Below, in pieces: positions 27,810 to 36,708 of a DNA stretch of 64,000 nt. Each line of letters starts with the position of its first letter. The stretch's first letter is position 1. This DNA comes from Acinetobacter kanungonis (GTDB lineage Bacteria > Pseudomonadota > Gammaproteobacteria > Pseudomonadales > Moraxellaceae): the NCBI RefSeq assembly GCF_009939195.1, contig NZ_JAACKC010000001.1, positions 303,665-367,664 on the forward strand, given 5' to 3'. Made by a program: the position numbers and the translations under genes. Under the pieces are notes generated by a model that saw only the letters and a list, made by a program, of their open reading frames with translations, ran no database searches and was not told the DNA's origin.

Positions 27810-28805
27810 ATGAACACCAAAAGAAATTTATATAAAGATTTTGAGCACCCCTTTGCTCAATTCGTCCGTATTGTCGGCAAAGGCAAAAATGGTGCGCGTT
27901 CACTCACTTATGATGAAGCCTATCAGGCTTTTAAAATGATTTTGAATAATGAAGTACTGGATGTGCAATTGGGCGCCTTCTTAATGTTGTTACGTGTTAA
28001 AGAAGAATCCGTCGATGAATTGGCTGGTTTTGTACAAGCAACACGCGACTCTCTCAATTTCAGCCCCCTTCAGGTCGATCTAGATTGGTCATCCTATGCG
28101 GGTAAACGGAAACATTATCCATGGTTTTTATTGGCTGCCCTGACGTTAGCACATCATGGCTATCGCATTGTGATGCATGGTGCATCGGGACATACCTTAA
28201 ACCGTGTCTACACCGAACAGGTCTTGGAATATCTCGGTTATCCAATCTGTCAAAACCAAGCTGATGTCGAGCAACAACTACAACAACGTCAGTTCGCCTA
28301 TATGCCTTTAGATGTGATCTCACCTGTGCTGAGTGAACTGATCTCGCTGCGTAATGTCATGGGCTTACGTTCACCTATTCATACGCTAGCTCGCCTCATT
28401 AATCCGTTTAATGCCCCTGCCACCTTACAAGCCATTTTCCATCCTGCCTATCGTAGTTCACATCAACAAGCTGCTTTTAAATTAGGTTACTTAAACAGTG
28501 CCGTGATTAAAGGTGAAGGTGGAGAATTTGAGCGCAATCCTGATGCCAAAACCCTGATTTGTGGCATCAAAAATGGGGAGTTGTATGAACATGAACTCCC
28601 GAAACTGACCGATAACCGAAGCCCTGTGGAGGAAGAACTCGATTTAGCTGTATTTAAGTCGGTATGGGAAGGTCAACAGGCACATGAATATGGTGAAATT
28701 GCAGTGGTTGAAACCATGGGGATTGCACTTTATACCATGGGCGTGTGTGATAGCTATCCTGCTGCAATGCAAAAGGCTAAAGAACTCTGGCTCAATCGCT
28801 TTTAA
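27810..28805 (+). CDS. ybiB: TrpD2/YbiB family DNA-binding protein
   Basis: The 331-residue protein is a glycosyltransferase family 3-like fold related to TrpD but with altered active-site residues. Segments such as MLLRVKEESVDELAGFVQATRD (the alpha domain) and HGASGHTLNRVYTEQVLEYLGY match YbiB. E. coli YbiB binds nucleic acids nonspecifically and is LexA-controlled; it does not act in tryptophan synthesis. I do not see a clear SOS box upstream, so regulation here is open. Confidence 0.82.
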   Translation: MNTKRNLYKDFEHPFAQFVRIVGKGKNGARSLTYDEAYQAFKMILNNEVLDVQLGAFLMLLRVKEESVDELAGFVQATRDSLNFSPLQVDLDWSSYAGKRKHYPWFLLAALTLAHHGYRIVMHGASGHTLNRVYTEQVLEYLGYPICQNQADVEQQLQQRQFAYMPLDVISPVLSELISLRNVMGLRSPIHTLARLINPFNAPATLQAIFHPAYRSSHQQAAFKLGYLNSAVIKGEGGEFERNPDAKTLICGIKNGELYEHELPKLTDNRSPVEEELDLAVFKSVWEGQQAHEYGEIAVVETMGIALYTMGVCDSYPAAMQKAKELWLNRF

Positions 28806-28843
28806 TTTCAATCTCAACGTTGTAATGACAAAATGAGAGAGCA

Positions 28844-28877
28844 AATAAAAAGGACTCAATTATGAGTCCTTTTTATT
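28844..28877. terminator. Bidirectional terminator
   Basis: AATAAAAAGGACTCA (28844-28858) pairs with TGAGTCCTTTTTATT (28863-28877) across ATTA, between ybiB and yeaC. Confidence 0.9.
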
Positions 28878-28908
28878 TCCTTCCCGTTGAGAAGAATACT
28901 TTGTGTTC

Positions 28909-29181
28909 TTAAACGAAACGGATTGGTTTAAATTCTGGTTCATTTTTGTGATGATCATCATCACATTCTTCGCCTTCTTCTTTAGTACCGCGATCGATAT
29001 AACCACTGCGCTCAGTTTCAGGTAGGTTTTTCATTTCCCATGCATATACTGCCTGCATGCAGATTTCGCGCTGTTCTTTGGTCAATGCTACACCATTTGG
29101 CCACTTGCCAATTTCAACTGCAGTTTTTAAACGACCAACAATATCAGGATCGAGTACAGCCAGCATTTGTTCAATATTCAT
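28909..29181 (-). CDS. yeaC: DUF1315 protein YeaC
   Basis: The 90-residue protein matches YeaC of E. coli: VGRLKTAVEIGKWPNGVALTKEQ near residue 15 is the family signature, then AVYAWEMKNLPETER. The C-terminus has an acidic EEGEECDDDHHKNEPEF stretch. It starts two bases after the nadK stop with GGAT overlapping that stop, so the pair is translationally linked. Function is unknown. Confidence 0.85.
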   Translation of the reverse strand: MNIEQMLAVLDPDIVGRLKTAVEIGKWPNGVALTKEQREICMQAVYAWEMKNLPETERSGYIDRGTKEEGEECDDDHHKNEPEFKPIRFV

Positions 29182-29183
29182 AG

Positions 29184-30089
29184 TTAATCCTGTTGTTGCA
29201 ATGAATCAAAATCTTGGTTCCAACCCAGTTTGGTTCGGCACGCCATATAGAAGTCATAACCAGGTGGATGCAATAGGTTTAATTTAAATGGATGCTTGCG
29301 GATATGCAAACTATCACCCACATTCAGTGAAATACTATGTTGACCATCGGCACTGACCATTGGTAAAACGCGATTTTCACGAATCAAAATCTTAATTTCA
29401 CTGTGCCCACCAACCACAATTGGACGTGAAGACAAGGTATGTGGATGCATTGGAACCAAGGCAATCGCATCCATACTCGGATGAACAATCGGTCCACCAC
29501 CCGATAGCGCATAAGCGGTTGAACCTGTCGGCGTCGAAACAATCAGACCATCACTGTGTTGGCGATAGACATATTGACCGTCGATATTCAACTCGAAGTC
29601 AATCATATGTACTGATTTACCCGAATGCAGCACTACGTCGTTCAGTGCAATGGCATCATGAATGGTTTCGCCTTTTGAACGCACTTCCATTTCCAGTAGG
29701 AAGCGACGATCTTGCTGGAACTCGCCCTGCAAAACTTGATCGAGCTTAAAAATAACTTCAGTCGGTTTAATGTCTGTTAAAAAGCCCAAACGACCACGGT
29801 TCACGCCAATCACAGGGGTATTGTATTTCACTAATGAGCGAGCAGCATGTAATAACGAACCATCCCCTCCAACGACAATAACCAAATCCACAACCTCGCC
29901 CAATAATGCACGGCTGACAGTCTGTGTATTTTTATAAGGAACAAGCTCGGCTGTTTCTGCATCAAAAACAGGATGTAAACCTATGCTCATAAGATGATCG
30001 TGAATGAGGCTTAAGGTTTCAACGACTGAAGATTTGTCTGGTCGACCAATTAATCCAATATTCCGAAATGACTTGTGTGAAAGTTGCAC
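29184..30089 (-). CDS. nadK: NAD kinase
   Basis: The 301-residue enzyme phosphorylates NAD+ to NADP+. It carries the ATP-binding motif VVGGDGSLLHAAR (about residues 69-81), NRGRLGFLTDI, LNDVVLH and the glycine-rich STPTGSTAYALSGGGPI. Length is normal for the family (about 290). The start is a GTG at 30089 with GGAG 11 bases away; no ATG lies close by. It forms an operon with yeaC. Confidence 0.95.
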   Translation of the reverse strand: MQLSHKSFRNIGLIGRPDKSSVVETLSLIHDHLMSIGLHPVFDAETAELVPYKNTQTVSRALLGEVVDLVIVVGGDGSLLHAARSLVKYNTPVIGVNRGRLGFLTDIKPTEVIFKLDQVLQGEFQQDRRFLLEMEVRSKGETIHDAIALNDVVLHSGKSVHMIDFELNIDGQYVYRQHSDGLIVSTPTGSTAYALSGGGPIVHPSMDAIALVPMHPHTLSSRPIVVGGHSEIKILIRENRVLPMVSADGQHSISLNVGDSLHIRKHPFKLNLLHPPGYDFYMACRTKLGWNQDFDSLQQQD

Positions 30090-30278
30090 CTATGTGATCG
30101 CTCCGCTAGGATTCTGGCCTATCATACCATTAAACCCGATTGAAATAAAAAACCTTAAAAATAACCTGATTAGCCCATTCAAATGTATGGCTTTTTGCTT
30201 CTGTGACAGATTTATTATTGCAAATTCAGAAAAAGCTTCGCATGATTAGCAAAATTTATCAGGATCTTATCACCTTTT

Positions 30279-32678
30279 ATGAAGTTTGAACGTGGCATAG
30301 GATTATTCGCCCTTATTTTCTCCATATTGGTCATTGGTACTTTTCTCGCATTTAGTTTCTACTTGATTCGACTAGACAATATCGTGAGAGAAAAATTTGA
30401 AGGTAAGCGCTGGGATATTCCTGCGAAGGTTTTTGCTCGCCCACTAGAAATTTATACCAATGCTCCTGTGAGTCAAAAAGACTTTAATCAGGAACTCAAG
30501 CTATTGGGTTATAAAAATGCGGATAGCTATGCAAAATCAGGCAGCTATGTCAGCTCGGGGGATACTTTATATGTCCATACCCGTGGTTTCGACTTCGGTG
30601 ATAGTGCTGAACCTGAACAAGTTTTAAAAGTCAGTTTTGCCAATGACCAAATTAGTGAAGTGAGTGCGACCAAGCCTTCATCAACAGGCATTGCGCGTTT
30701 AGAACCTTTATTGATTGGCGGTATTTACCCGCAGCATAATGAAGACCGCGTCCTGATTAAACTCTCGAATGTTCCAAAGCCACTGATTGAAGCCTTAATT
30801 GCAACGGAAGACCGTAACTTCTATAAGCATCATGGTATTTCGGTACGAGGGACTGCGCGTGCAGTGGTCAGTAATATCACGGGTGGTAAGCGTCAAGGGG
30901 GTTCGACCTTAACGCAGCAGCTGGTGAAAAACTTCTACTTAAGCCCAGAGCGTACTTTAAAACGTAAGGTCAATGAAGCCCTGATGGCATTATTGGTCGA
31001 ACTTCATTATGACAAAGATGAAATTCTTGAAGCTTATTTAAATGAAGTGAATTTAGGACAAAATGGTAACTATTCGATTAATGGTTATGGTTTGGCTTCG
31101 CAGTTCTATTTTGGCTTACCTTTACGTGAATTGAATATTTCGCAACAAGCCTATTTGGTCGGCTTGGTTCAAGGCCCATCCTTATTCAATCCGTGGCGTA
31201 ACCCTGAAGGTGCGAAAAAGCGTCGTGATATCGTATTGAACAACATGTTGGTGATGGGTTATTTAACTCAGGAACAATATGAACGTGAAATTGCACGACC
31301 ACTGAATGTGTTAGCCAAACCAACTCTAGGGCCTGCGCGTTTCCCAGATTTTCTTGACATTGTGCGTCGTCAATTACGCACCGAATATCAAGAATCTGAT
31401 TTAACCAACCAAGGGTTAAAAATCTTCACTACACTTGATCCAGTAGCGCAAACCAATATTCAAACTGCTTTTAAGAGTTCGGTTGAACGCTTAACCAAAA
31501 ATAATCCAAAACGCTTAAATGATTTACAAGGTGCTGTACTGGTTTCGCATCCTGAAAATGGTGAATTGGTTGCGGCGGTTGGTTCAACTCAAGACTTTAC
31601 TGGCTTTAACCGCGCGATTGATGCTAAACGCCAAGTTGGTTCATTGCTGAAACCAGTTATTTATCTCAGTGCGATTGAGTCTGGACGTTATAACTGGGCA
31701 AGCCCGATCCAAGACAGTTACATCAGCATTCCAAGTGAGGGTAAATCTTGGACACCGAAAAACTATAGTGGTGGCGAACATGGTGTCGTCCCGATGGTAC
31801 AAGCTTTATCCAACTCCTATAATCTGTCTGCGGTGCGTCTAGGACAAGAATTCGGTGTTTCGACCTTTAGTAACCATCTGAAAAAATTTGGTGTGACTTC
31901 CAACATTCCGACCTACCCTTCCATTTTCTTGGGCGCGGTTGATATGTCGCCAATGGAAGTCATGAGTATTTACGGCAACTTTGCGACAGGTGGCTTTAAA
32001 TATCCAATCAAGTCGATCCGTTCTGTGGTTGATTCAAATGGTCGTGTGTTGGAACGTTATAGTTTAACCGTTCAACAAACCATTGACCCTGCGGCTGCCT
32101 ATATTGTGAATTATGGTTTACAACAGGTGATGAATTCAGGTACAGGGCGTTCTGCTTACAATACCTTGCCAAGTTCACTCAAACTTGCGGGTAAATCTGG
32201 AACCACCAATGATACCCGCGACTCATGGTTCGCTGGTTACTCAGGTAATTATCTCAGTGTTGTTTGGCTGGGTCTGGATGACAACAAAGTCACAGGACTC
32301 ACGGGTTCTTCAGGTGCATTGCCTGTATGGACCAACGTAATGAGCCAATTACGTCAAAAGCCAGTAAATTTACGTCAAACCGACGATGTGCAATGGCAAT
32401 GGATCGATAGTGGCTCTGGCAACTTATCGGCTCAGGGTTGTGAAGGTGCATTGTATATACCGTTATTAAGGAGTGCTGTACCACGTCGTGCTACAGCATG
32501 CGGCTTTCCTCACTACCAAGTGGAACCAGTTTACACACCTGATACGGAAATGAATCAGAACCCATCGGCTCAACCCGATAGTATGGACAACTATATTCGC
32601 GAAAGTGAAAATGACATGCAAAATGACTTGGATCAAAATTCAGGGCGTGTCATTTCCAGCGGAAGTTATGCCAACTAA
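30279..32678 (+). CDS. mrcB: Penicillin-binding protein 1B (bifunctional)
   Basis: This class A PBP has 799 residues. A single transmembrane helix (about residues 8-30) is followed by a UB2H-like region, and then a GT51 glycosyltransferase with EDRNFYKHHGIS (catalytic Glu) and GGSTLTQQLVKNFYLS. The transpeptidase has the SxxK nucleophile in VGSLLKPVIYL, SNSYN and KSGTTNDTRDSWFAGY. It polymerises and cross-links peptidoglycan in the periplasm. The next gene starts 10 bases downstream and may be its lipoprotein activator. Confidence 0.96.
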   Translation: MKFERGIGLFALIFSILVIGTFLAFSFYLIRLDNIVREKFEGKRWDIPAKVFARPLEIYTNAPVSQKDFNQELKLLGYKNADSYAKSGSYVSSGDTLYVHTRGFDFGDSAEPEQVLKVSFANDQISEVSATKPSSTGIARLEPLLIGGIYPQHNEDRVLIKLSNVPKPLIEALIATEDRNFYKHHGISVRGTARAVVSNITGGKRQGGSTLTQQLVKNFYLSPERTLKRKVNEALMALLVELHYDKDEILEAYLNEVNLGQNGNYSINGYGLASQFYFGLPLRELNISQQAYLVGLVQGPSLFNPWRNPEGAKKRRDIVLNNMLVMGYLTQEQYEREIARPLNVLAKPTLGPARFPDFLDIVRRQLRTEYQESDLTNQGLKIFTTLDPVAQTNIQTAFKSSVERLTKNNPKRLNDLQGAVLVSHPENGELVAAVGSTQDFTGFNRAIDAKRQVGSLLKPVIYLSAIESGRYNWASPIQDSYISIPSEGKSWTPKNYSGGEHGVVPMVQALSNSYNLSAVRLGQEFGVSTFSNHLKKFGVTSNIPTYPSIFLGAVDMSPMEVMSIYGNFATGGFKYPIKSIRSVVDSNGRVLERYSLTVQQTIDPAAAYIVNYGLQQVMNSGTGRSAYNTLPSSLKLAGKSGTTNDTRDSWFAGYSGNYLSVVWLGLDDNKVTGLTGSSGALPVWTNVMSQLRQKPVNLRQTDDVQWQWIDSGSGNLSAQGCEGALYIPLLRSAVPRRATACGFPHYQVEPVYTPDTEMNQNPSAQPDSMDNYIRESENDMQNDLDQNSGRVISSGSYAN

Positions 32679-32688
32679 GGACGATTGA

Positions 32689-33243
32689 TTGCTTATGCTG
32701 AGACTCTTTCTATTTTCTGCTGCTGTTCTGGCTTTGGTCGGCTGTCAAAGCCTACCAAAACCTGAAAGTGCTCAACCTGCCGAAACAACAGAGAAGCCCA
32801 AAGCTGAACCCTCAAAATCTTCTGGTGTGGTGGTTACACCGTATGAGCAAGCCGAGATTAAGCGGCAGAAATTGCAAGTGGTTGTGCCTGAGCAAAAACC
32901 ACAGCAAAAATTTGAAGATGGACGTTCTCTTCCAGCATTTAAACAGCTGATGAAACAAACTCAAACAGCGTATCAACAAGGGCGCTGGAACGATGCTGAA
33001 GCCGCTGCAATACGTGCACAACGTATCGCACCTCAAGCGGCTGAAACCTATTTGTTTTTGGCTCTCGTTGCCAATCAGAAAAATCAGCCTGCCAATACAG
33101 AAGCCTTGGCACGACGTGGTTTAAGCTATGCGCAAACCCCAGCCATGAAAAAGCAACTTTGGCTCGCGATTGCCAAAGCAGGTCAAAAGCAAAACAACCC
33201 GAAAACCGTTCAACAAGCTCAGCAGGCATTAAAGTCACTTTAA
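32689..33243 (+). CDS. lpoP: TPR lipoprotein, likely PBP1B activator LpoP
   Basis: The 184-residue product has a lipoprotein signal with lipobox LVGC (Cys19) followed by a Pro/Glu/Lys-rich linker (about 20-75). Helical TPR repeats follow: LMKQTQTAYQQGRWNDAEAAAIRAQRIAPQAAETY and a second copy. It starts 10 bases behind mrcB. In Pseudomonas the TPR lipoprotein LpoP, encoded just downstream of the PBP1b gene, activates that enzyme, so I infer the same role. Start: AAGGA lies seven bases upstream of TTG 32689; ATG 32695 is the alternative. Confidence 0.78.
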   Translation: MLMLRLFLFSAAVLALVGCQSLPKPESAQPAETTEKPKAEPSKSSGVVVTPYEQAEIKRQKLQVVVPEQKPQQKFEDGRSLPAFKQLMKQTQTAYQQGRWNDAEAAAIRAQRIAPQAAETYLFLALVANQKNQPANTEALARRGLSYAQTPAMKKQLWLAIAKAGQKQNNPKTVQQAQQALKSL

Positions 33244-33282
33244 TGCACTGCCCCGCCAACTTTGTCTGCTTACTGCATTGCA

Positions 33283-34182
33283 TTAAATAAATCGAATGCC
33301 TGCAATCCCATAAGCATGATGAGACTGCGCCTCGTGTAAATACGCTGCCTGCATGCCGCCTAAGGCAAACACGGGAATCTCGACCTGCTGTGCATATTCT
33401 TGAAAACGTGCCCAACCAAGAGGAACTACGTCTGGGTGAGTTGCAGTTGCCAATACAGGACTTAATATCATCGCATCACAACCAATGTCCTGTGCATGTT
33501 GCATGGCCACCAAATCATGACACGCGGCGATAACGCGCACACCTACGGGCAAATCGCCTCGCTTGAATGCCATCAACTGCTGCTGCTTTAAATGCACAGC
33601 CGCCACCTTCTTCTGCATTGGAACAGTCAGTTGTTGCCATGCTTTAAAGTTGATAATTAAATTGGCAGCAAGCTCGGTTGGTAATTGTTCCAAAGTTTCT
33701 ACATCAGCCGCCTGATGCTCCACTCTCCAATACAATAACTGTTGCGGTTTAAGTTGCTCAAGATCAGCCAAATGCTCAGAAATTTTAATTTGAGTCGGCC
33801 AATACAGACGTTGCAAAATACTATAATTAGCTTTGGGAAAGTTCAGATTCAGCAATTCTGCTCTGCTGTACCATGTCCACGGTTGCTGGATTTCATTTAA
33901 TAACTCTGCGGGTACAACCGCATGAAATAAATGCAGATTGACCACCACATCATCATATTCATGACAAATCACATCAAAGGCATGCCAGTCTTTAAGTCCA
34001 ACGCCAACTTCTTCAAAAACCTCACGGCGGCAAGCCTCTAAAGGCGTTTCATTTTCTTCAACCTTACCACCTGGAAACTCGTGTTTATTGCCCTGATGTT
34101 GTTCGGCACCACGCCACCCCACCAAGACTTTATTTTGATGCAGTAATAAGGCAATTGCGACATGAATGTTCGGCTTGGACAT
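33283..34182 (-). CDS. Nudix hydrolase fused to ThiE-like domain
   Basis: This is a two-domain protein of 299 residues. The first half is a MutT-like Nudix domain with a complete box (GGKVEENETPLEACRREVFEEVGV), which hydrolyses nucleotide diphosphate derivatives such as 8-oxo-dGTP. The second half resembles the TIM barrel of thiamine phosphate synthase (VIAACHDL, CDAMILSPVLAT, PVFALGGM). Fused proteins of this kind occur in Pseudomonas and Acinetobacter. The start ATG 34182 has GGA seven bases upstream. The ThiE part lacks clear proof of activity. Confidence 0.85.
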   Translation of the reverse strand: MSKPNIHVAIALLLHQNKVLVGWRGAEQHQGNKHEFPGGKVEENETPLEACRREVFEEVGVGLKDWHAFDVICHEYDDVVVNLHLFHAVVPAELLNEIQQPWTWYSRAELLNLNFPKANYSILQRLYWPTQIKISEHLADLEQLKPQQLLYWRVEHQAADVETLEQLPTELAANLIINFKAWQQLTVPMQKKVAAVHLKQQQLMAFKRGDLPVGVRVIAACHDLVAMQHAQDIGCDAMILSPVLATATHPDVVPLGWARFQEYAQQVEIPVFALGGMQAAYLHEAQSHHAYGIAGIRFI

Positions 34183-34255
34183 AGAGAGTTCCATCACTTT
34201 AAAGTGGTATCAGTGTAAGTAAATTTAGTTTTTTTATAAATTGCAAAAATTCCCG

Positions 34256-34285
34256 TTGACAGATCTATTCGATAATGATTATCAT
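34256..34285 (+). promoter_or_regulatory. hemP promoter
   Basis: The perfect -35 box TTGACA (34256-34261) is followed after 18 bases by TATCAT (34280-34285), a -10 box matching 5 of 6. It lies 38 bases upstream of the hemP start and overlaps the Fur box. Confidence 0.75.
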
Positions 34286-34289
34286 TTAA
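34271..34289. promoter_or_regulatory. Fur box over the hemP promoter
   Basis: GATAATGATTATCATTTAA matches 15 of 19 positions of the Fur consensus and covers the -10 region of the hemP promoter. Fur with iron would block transcription. Confidence 0.85.
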
Positions 34290-34323
34290 ATCACTCAAGA
34301 ATACACCACGGAGTCAACAAAAA

Positions 34324-34494
34324 ATGAACGCACCTTTTAGCCTTTTTACCCGTAATACTGAATCAGCACATGCCCTGCCAATGCTACATTCAAATAATCT
34401 TTTTGCCCTTGGACGCGAAATTCGCATCATGCATGCAGGTGAAGAATACCGTCTGCGTTTAACTCGGAATAATCGCCTTATTCTCACGAAATAA
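34324..34494 (+). CDS. hemP: Hemin uptake protein HemP
   Basis: This 56-residue frame encodes a HemP-family protein; the tail EYRLRLTRNNRLILTK is the family signature. HemP genes are small, Fur-regulated and linked to heme uptake; in Burkholderia the related HmuP is needed for receptor gene expression. Here the gene has its own Fur box and promoter, and its own terminator, but no heme receptor or ABC transporter next to it. It begins 35 bases downstream of the Fur box, with GGAG at 34309-34312. Confidence 0.88.
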   Translation: MNAPFSLFTRNTESAHALPMLHSNNLFALGREIRIMHAGEEYRLRLTRNNRLILTK

Positions 34495-34530
34495 AAATAA
34501 AACCAAGCGATAATAACAAACGTGGGAACT

Positions 34531-34559
34531 AGCAGTATGTCAGCGCGTACTGCTTTTTT
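34531..34559 (+). terminator. Terminator of hemP
   Basis: AGCAGTA (34531-34537) pairs with TACTGCT (34548-34554) followed by five T residues. The upstream GGGAACTAGCAG (34524-34535) resembles the 16-mer found in the putative RNAs at 2.1 and 43.6 kb. Confidence 0.75.
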
Positions 34560-34605
34560 AACTGAAGCTGAAATAAAATAAAGATAACTTAGTAAGCGAA
34601 TTACC

Positions 34606-35943
34606 CTATTTTCTAAAATAAAGTTCGACTTTTAAACCCCCATAACCAGAAGCTGAAAACTTCATGTCTGCTTGATGCAATTGCATAATCTTTTTACAAA
34701 TGGATAAGCCTAAACCCGAACCCGTGGTTTGACTGCCCAAAGCCCGATAAAAACGCTCGCCTAGACGCGAGATTAATGCTTGATCCAGACCCTGCCCTTC
34801 ATTTTCTAAGTGTAGATAGATCTGTTGTTGTCTTATTCCAACAGTTAAATATATCGTTCCATGTGATGGGCTATAACGAATAGCATTGTCCAAAAGATTA
34901 CGTAAACAGGTTGCCATAAGTTCAGGATTGACCTCAATCTGTACAGATTCCAATTGCGTCTTAAGCATAACCTGTTTTTGCTGCCTGAAGATCTCCAGAC
35001 TGTTCCATACCTGCATTGCCAATTCGCTTAAATCCAGTCGGGATTTCGGTAAGTCTGCGGTTTCCGTTGGGTCCAGTCGGGCCAGTAATAGTAAATTCTC
35101 CAGCACTTGCGTACCGCGACTCACATCTTGCTGAATCAATTGTAATTCTTGGGTAAAGTGTGGCTGATCTTGATATTTTCGTTGTAACACCTGCAAGCGC
35201 AATTGAATTGCCGAAAGTGGTGAACGTAATTCATGGGAAGCATCTGCGGTAAAGCGTTGTTCTGCCAGCAATGACTGCTGTAAACGACTTAATAATTGAT
35301 TCAGCTGCGAAACAATCGGCTGTAATTCTTTAATTTCAGGCTGAGTGCTCTGAATCGGACTTAAATCTTGCGCACTTTTATTGGATATTTTTTGCGACAA
35401 AATCTGCATGACTTTAAATTGACGCCCAATGGCAAAATAAGCAAACAGCCACTGCAACAACCATAGCACAATTAACAACACTGCATAAATCAGAAAACTA
35501 CTCAGCACTTCTTCAAAGCGAACTTTAAGCGGCTGATAAATTACCACCTGCATATCCGTTTCTAAATTTGAGGTCTGGTAACTGCGCCAAAACTGCTGTT
35601 GATACCAGACATAATCAAAATGATCATGCTGTTGCTGTGTCACATCAACCACAGGTGCTAGGTCAAAGTTTTCCGACTGTGCCAGTAGTTGCTGTTGATG
35701 CAGCAACTGATATTGCAGATCAAACTCTTCACTCAATTGCGTAATTTGCGACTGATTTGAGGCTTGCTGATCTCCGATCAGTAATGCATCGGCAATTTCA
35801 TCCATCAGCTCATCTTGCAGATTCATGCTTTGATACAGGGCGATGCCGACCAGTAAAATAAAAGCAATTAAACCTGCTGCCACTGAACTGAGTACCGAAG
35901 TTTTCACTAACTTCTGTTGGAGTGAAATCGCCTTGCTCGACAT
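34606..35943 (-). CDS. qseC: Sensor histidine kinase QseC-like
   Basis: The 445-residue membrane kinase has two transmembrane helices (about residues 15-35 and 155-175) flanking a periplasmic sensor. A HisKA domain follows with the phosphorylated His in DASHELRSPLSA, then the HATPase N-box LLDNAIRYSP and G-box GSGLGLSICKKIM. The regulator gene upstream ends exactly where this begins (TAA then ATG, no gap). Together with ygiW it fits the QseBC type; the signal it senses is not certain. Confidence 0.88.
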   Translation of the reverse strand: MSSKAISLQQKLVKTSVLSSVAAGLIAFILLVGIALYQSMNLQDELMDEIADALLIGDQQASNQSQITQLSEEFDLQYQLLHQQQLLAQSENFDLAPVVDVTQQQHDHFDYVWYQQQFWRSYQTSNLETDMQVVIYQPLKVRFEEVLSSFLIYAVLLIVLWLLQWLFAYFAIGRQFKVMQILSQKISNKSAQDLSPIQSTQPEIKELQPIVSQLNQLLSRLQQSLLAEQRFTADASHELRSPLSAIQLRLQVLQRKYQDQPHFTQELQLIQQDVSRGTQVLENLLLLARLDPTETADLPKSRLDLSELAMQVWNSLEIFRQQKQVMLKTQLESVQIEVNPELMATCLRNLLDNAIRYSPSHGTIYLTVGIRQQQIYLHLENEGQGLDQALISRLGERFYRALGSQTTGSGLGLSICKKIMQLHQADMKFSASGYGGLKVELYFRK

Positions 35944-36609
35944 TTACGACTCCTGATTCATTCGATAGCCTAGACCCCGAACGGTTTTAATATATTGAGC
36001 ACCAATCTTCTTGCGCAATTGATAAATAAACACCTCGATGGCATTACTTTCAATTTCTTCGCCCCATGCATAAAGAGATTCTTCCAATTGCTCGCGCGTC
36101 ACAATATGTTCAGGCTTTTGCATTAATTTAAATAAAATCTGGAATTCTTTGGCAGTCAGATGGATGAGTTGTCCATCTTGATGCACCACTTTGGCTTGCG
36201 GGTCGAGCTGCAAATTGGCAAAAGTTAAATACGGTCCTATCGACACCTGTTGCTGTAAGCGCAGTTGTGCCCGCACCCGTGCAGACAACTCTTCCAGACT
36301 AAAGGGTTTAACCAAATAATCATTAGCACCTAAATCTAACCCTTCAACACGGTCATGAATACTGTCGCGTGCGGTAATAAAAATGACAGGCACACCCTGC
36401 TGATTTGTTCTAATCGATTTTAAGATGTCATCACCAGTGGCTTGCGGTAAACCACGATCCAGCAAAATACAATCATAGTGATGCTGCGCCACAGCATGGA
36501 TCGCATAATCACCACGATCAACCCAATCGACACTATACCCATCCATTTCTAACCAAGCCTTTATACTCTCAGCTTGAGAAGCATCATCTTCGGCTAATAA
36601 TATTCGCAT
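35944..36609 (-). CDS. qseB: OmpR-family response regulator QseB-like
   Basis: The 221-residue regulator has a receiver domain (acid pocket LLAEDD, phospho-Asp in CILLDRGLP, conserved Lys in YLVKPF) and a winged-helix DNA-binding domain (about 125-221, with LTAKEFQILFKLM and VRGLGYRM). It controls genes in response to phosphorylation by QseC, which it abuts. The 3' end overlaps no other gene. The ygiW gene lies 99 bases upstream on the same strand. Confidence 0.9.
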   Translation of the reverse strand: MRILLAEDDASQAESIKAWLEMDGYSVDWVDRGDYAIHAVAQHHYDCILLDRGLPQATGDDILKSIRTNQQGVPVIFITARDSIHDRVEGLDLGANDYLVKPFSLEELSARVRAQLRLQQQVSIGPYLTFANLQLDPQAKVVHQDGQLIHLTAKEFQILFKLMQKPEHIVTREQLEESLYAWGEEIESNAIEVFIYQLRKKIGAQYIKTVRGLGYRMNQES

Positions 36610-36664
36610 CAGCTATTCTCATCGTATAGGCGCATTCGACATGCCTTGATCTGGTTCTAAATAC

Positions 36665-36691
36665 AAAAGCCACATGATGTATGTGGCTTTT
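36665..36691 (-). terminator. Hairpin between ygiW and qseB
   Basis: AAAAGCCACAT (36665-36675) pairs with ATGTGGCTTTT (36681-36691). Read leftward it ends TTTTG, a weak terminator that could limit read-through from ygiW into qseBC. Confidence 0.65.
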
Positions 36692-36708
36692 AGAAATTCA
36701 CGAATCAC

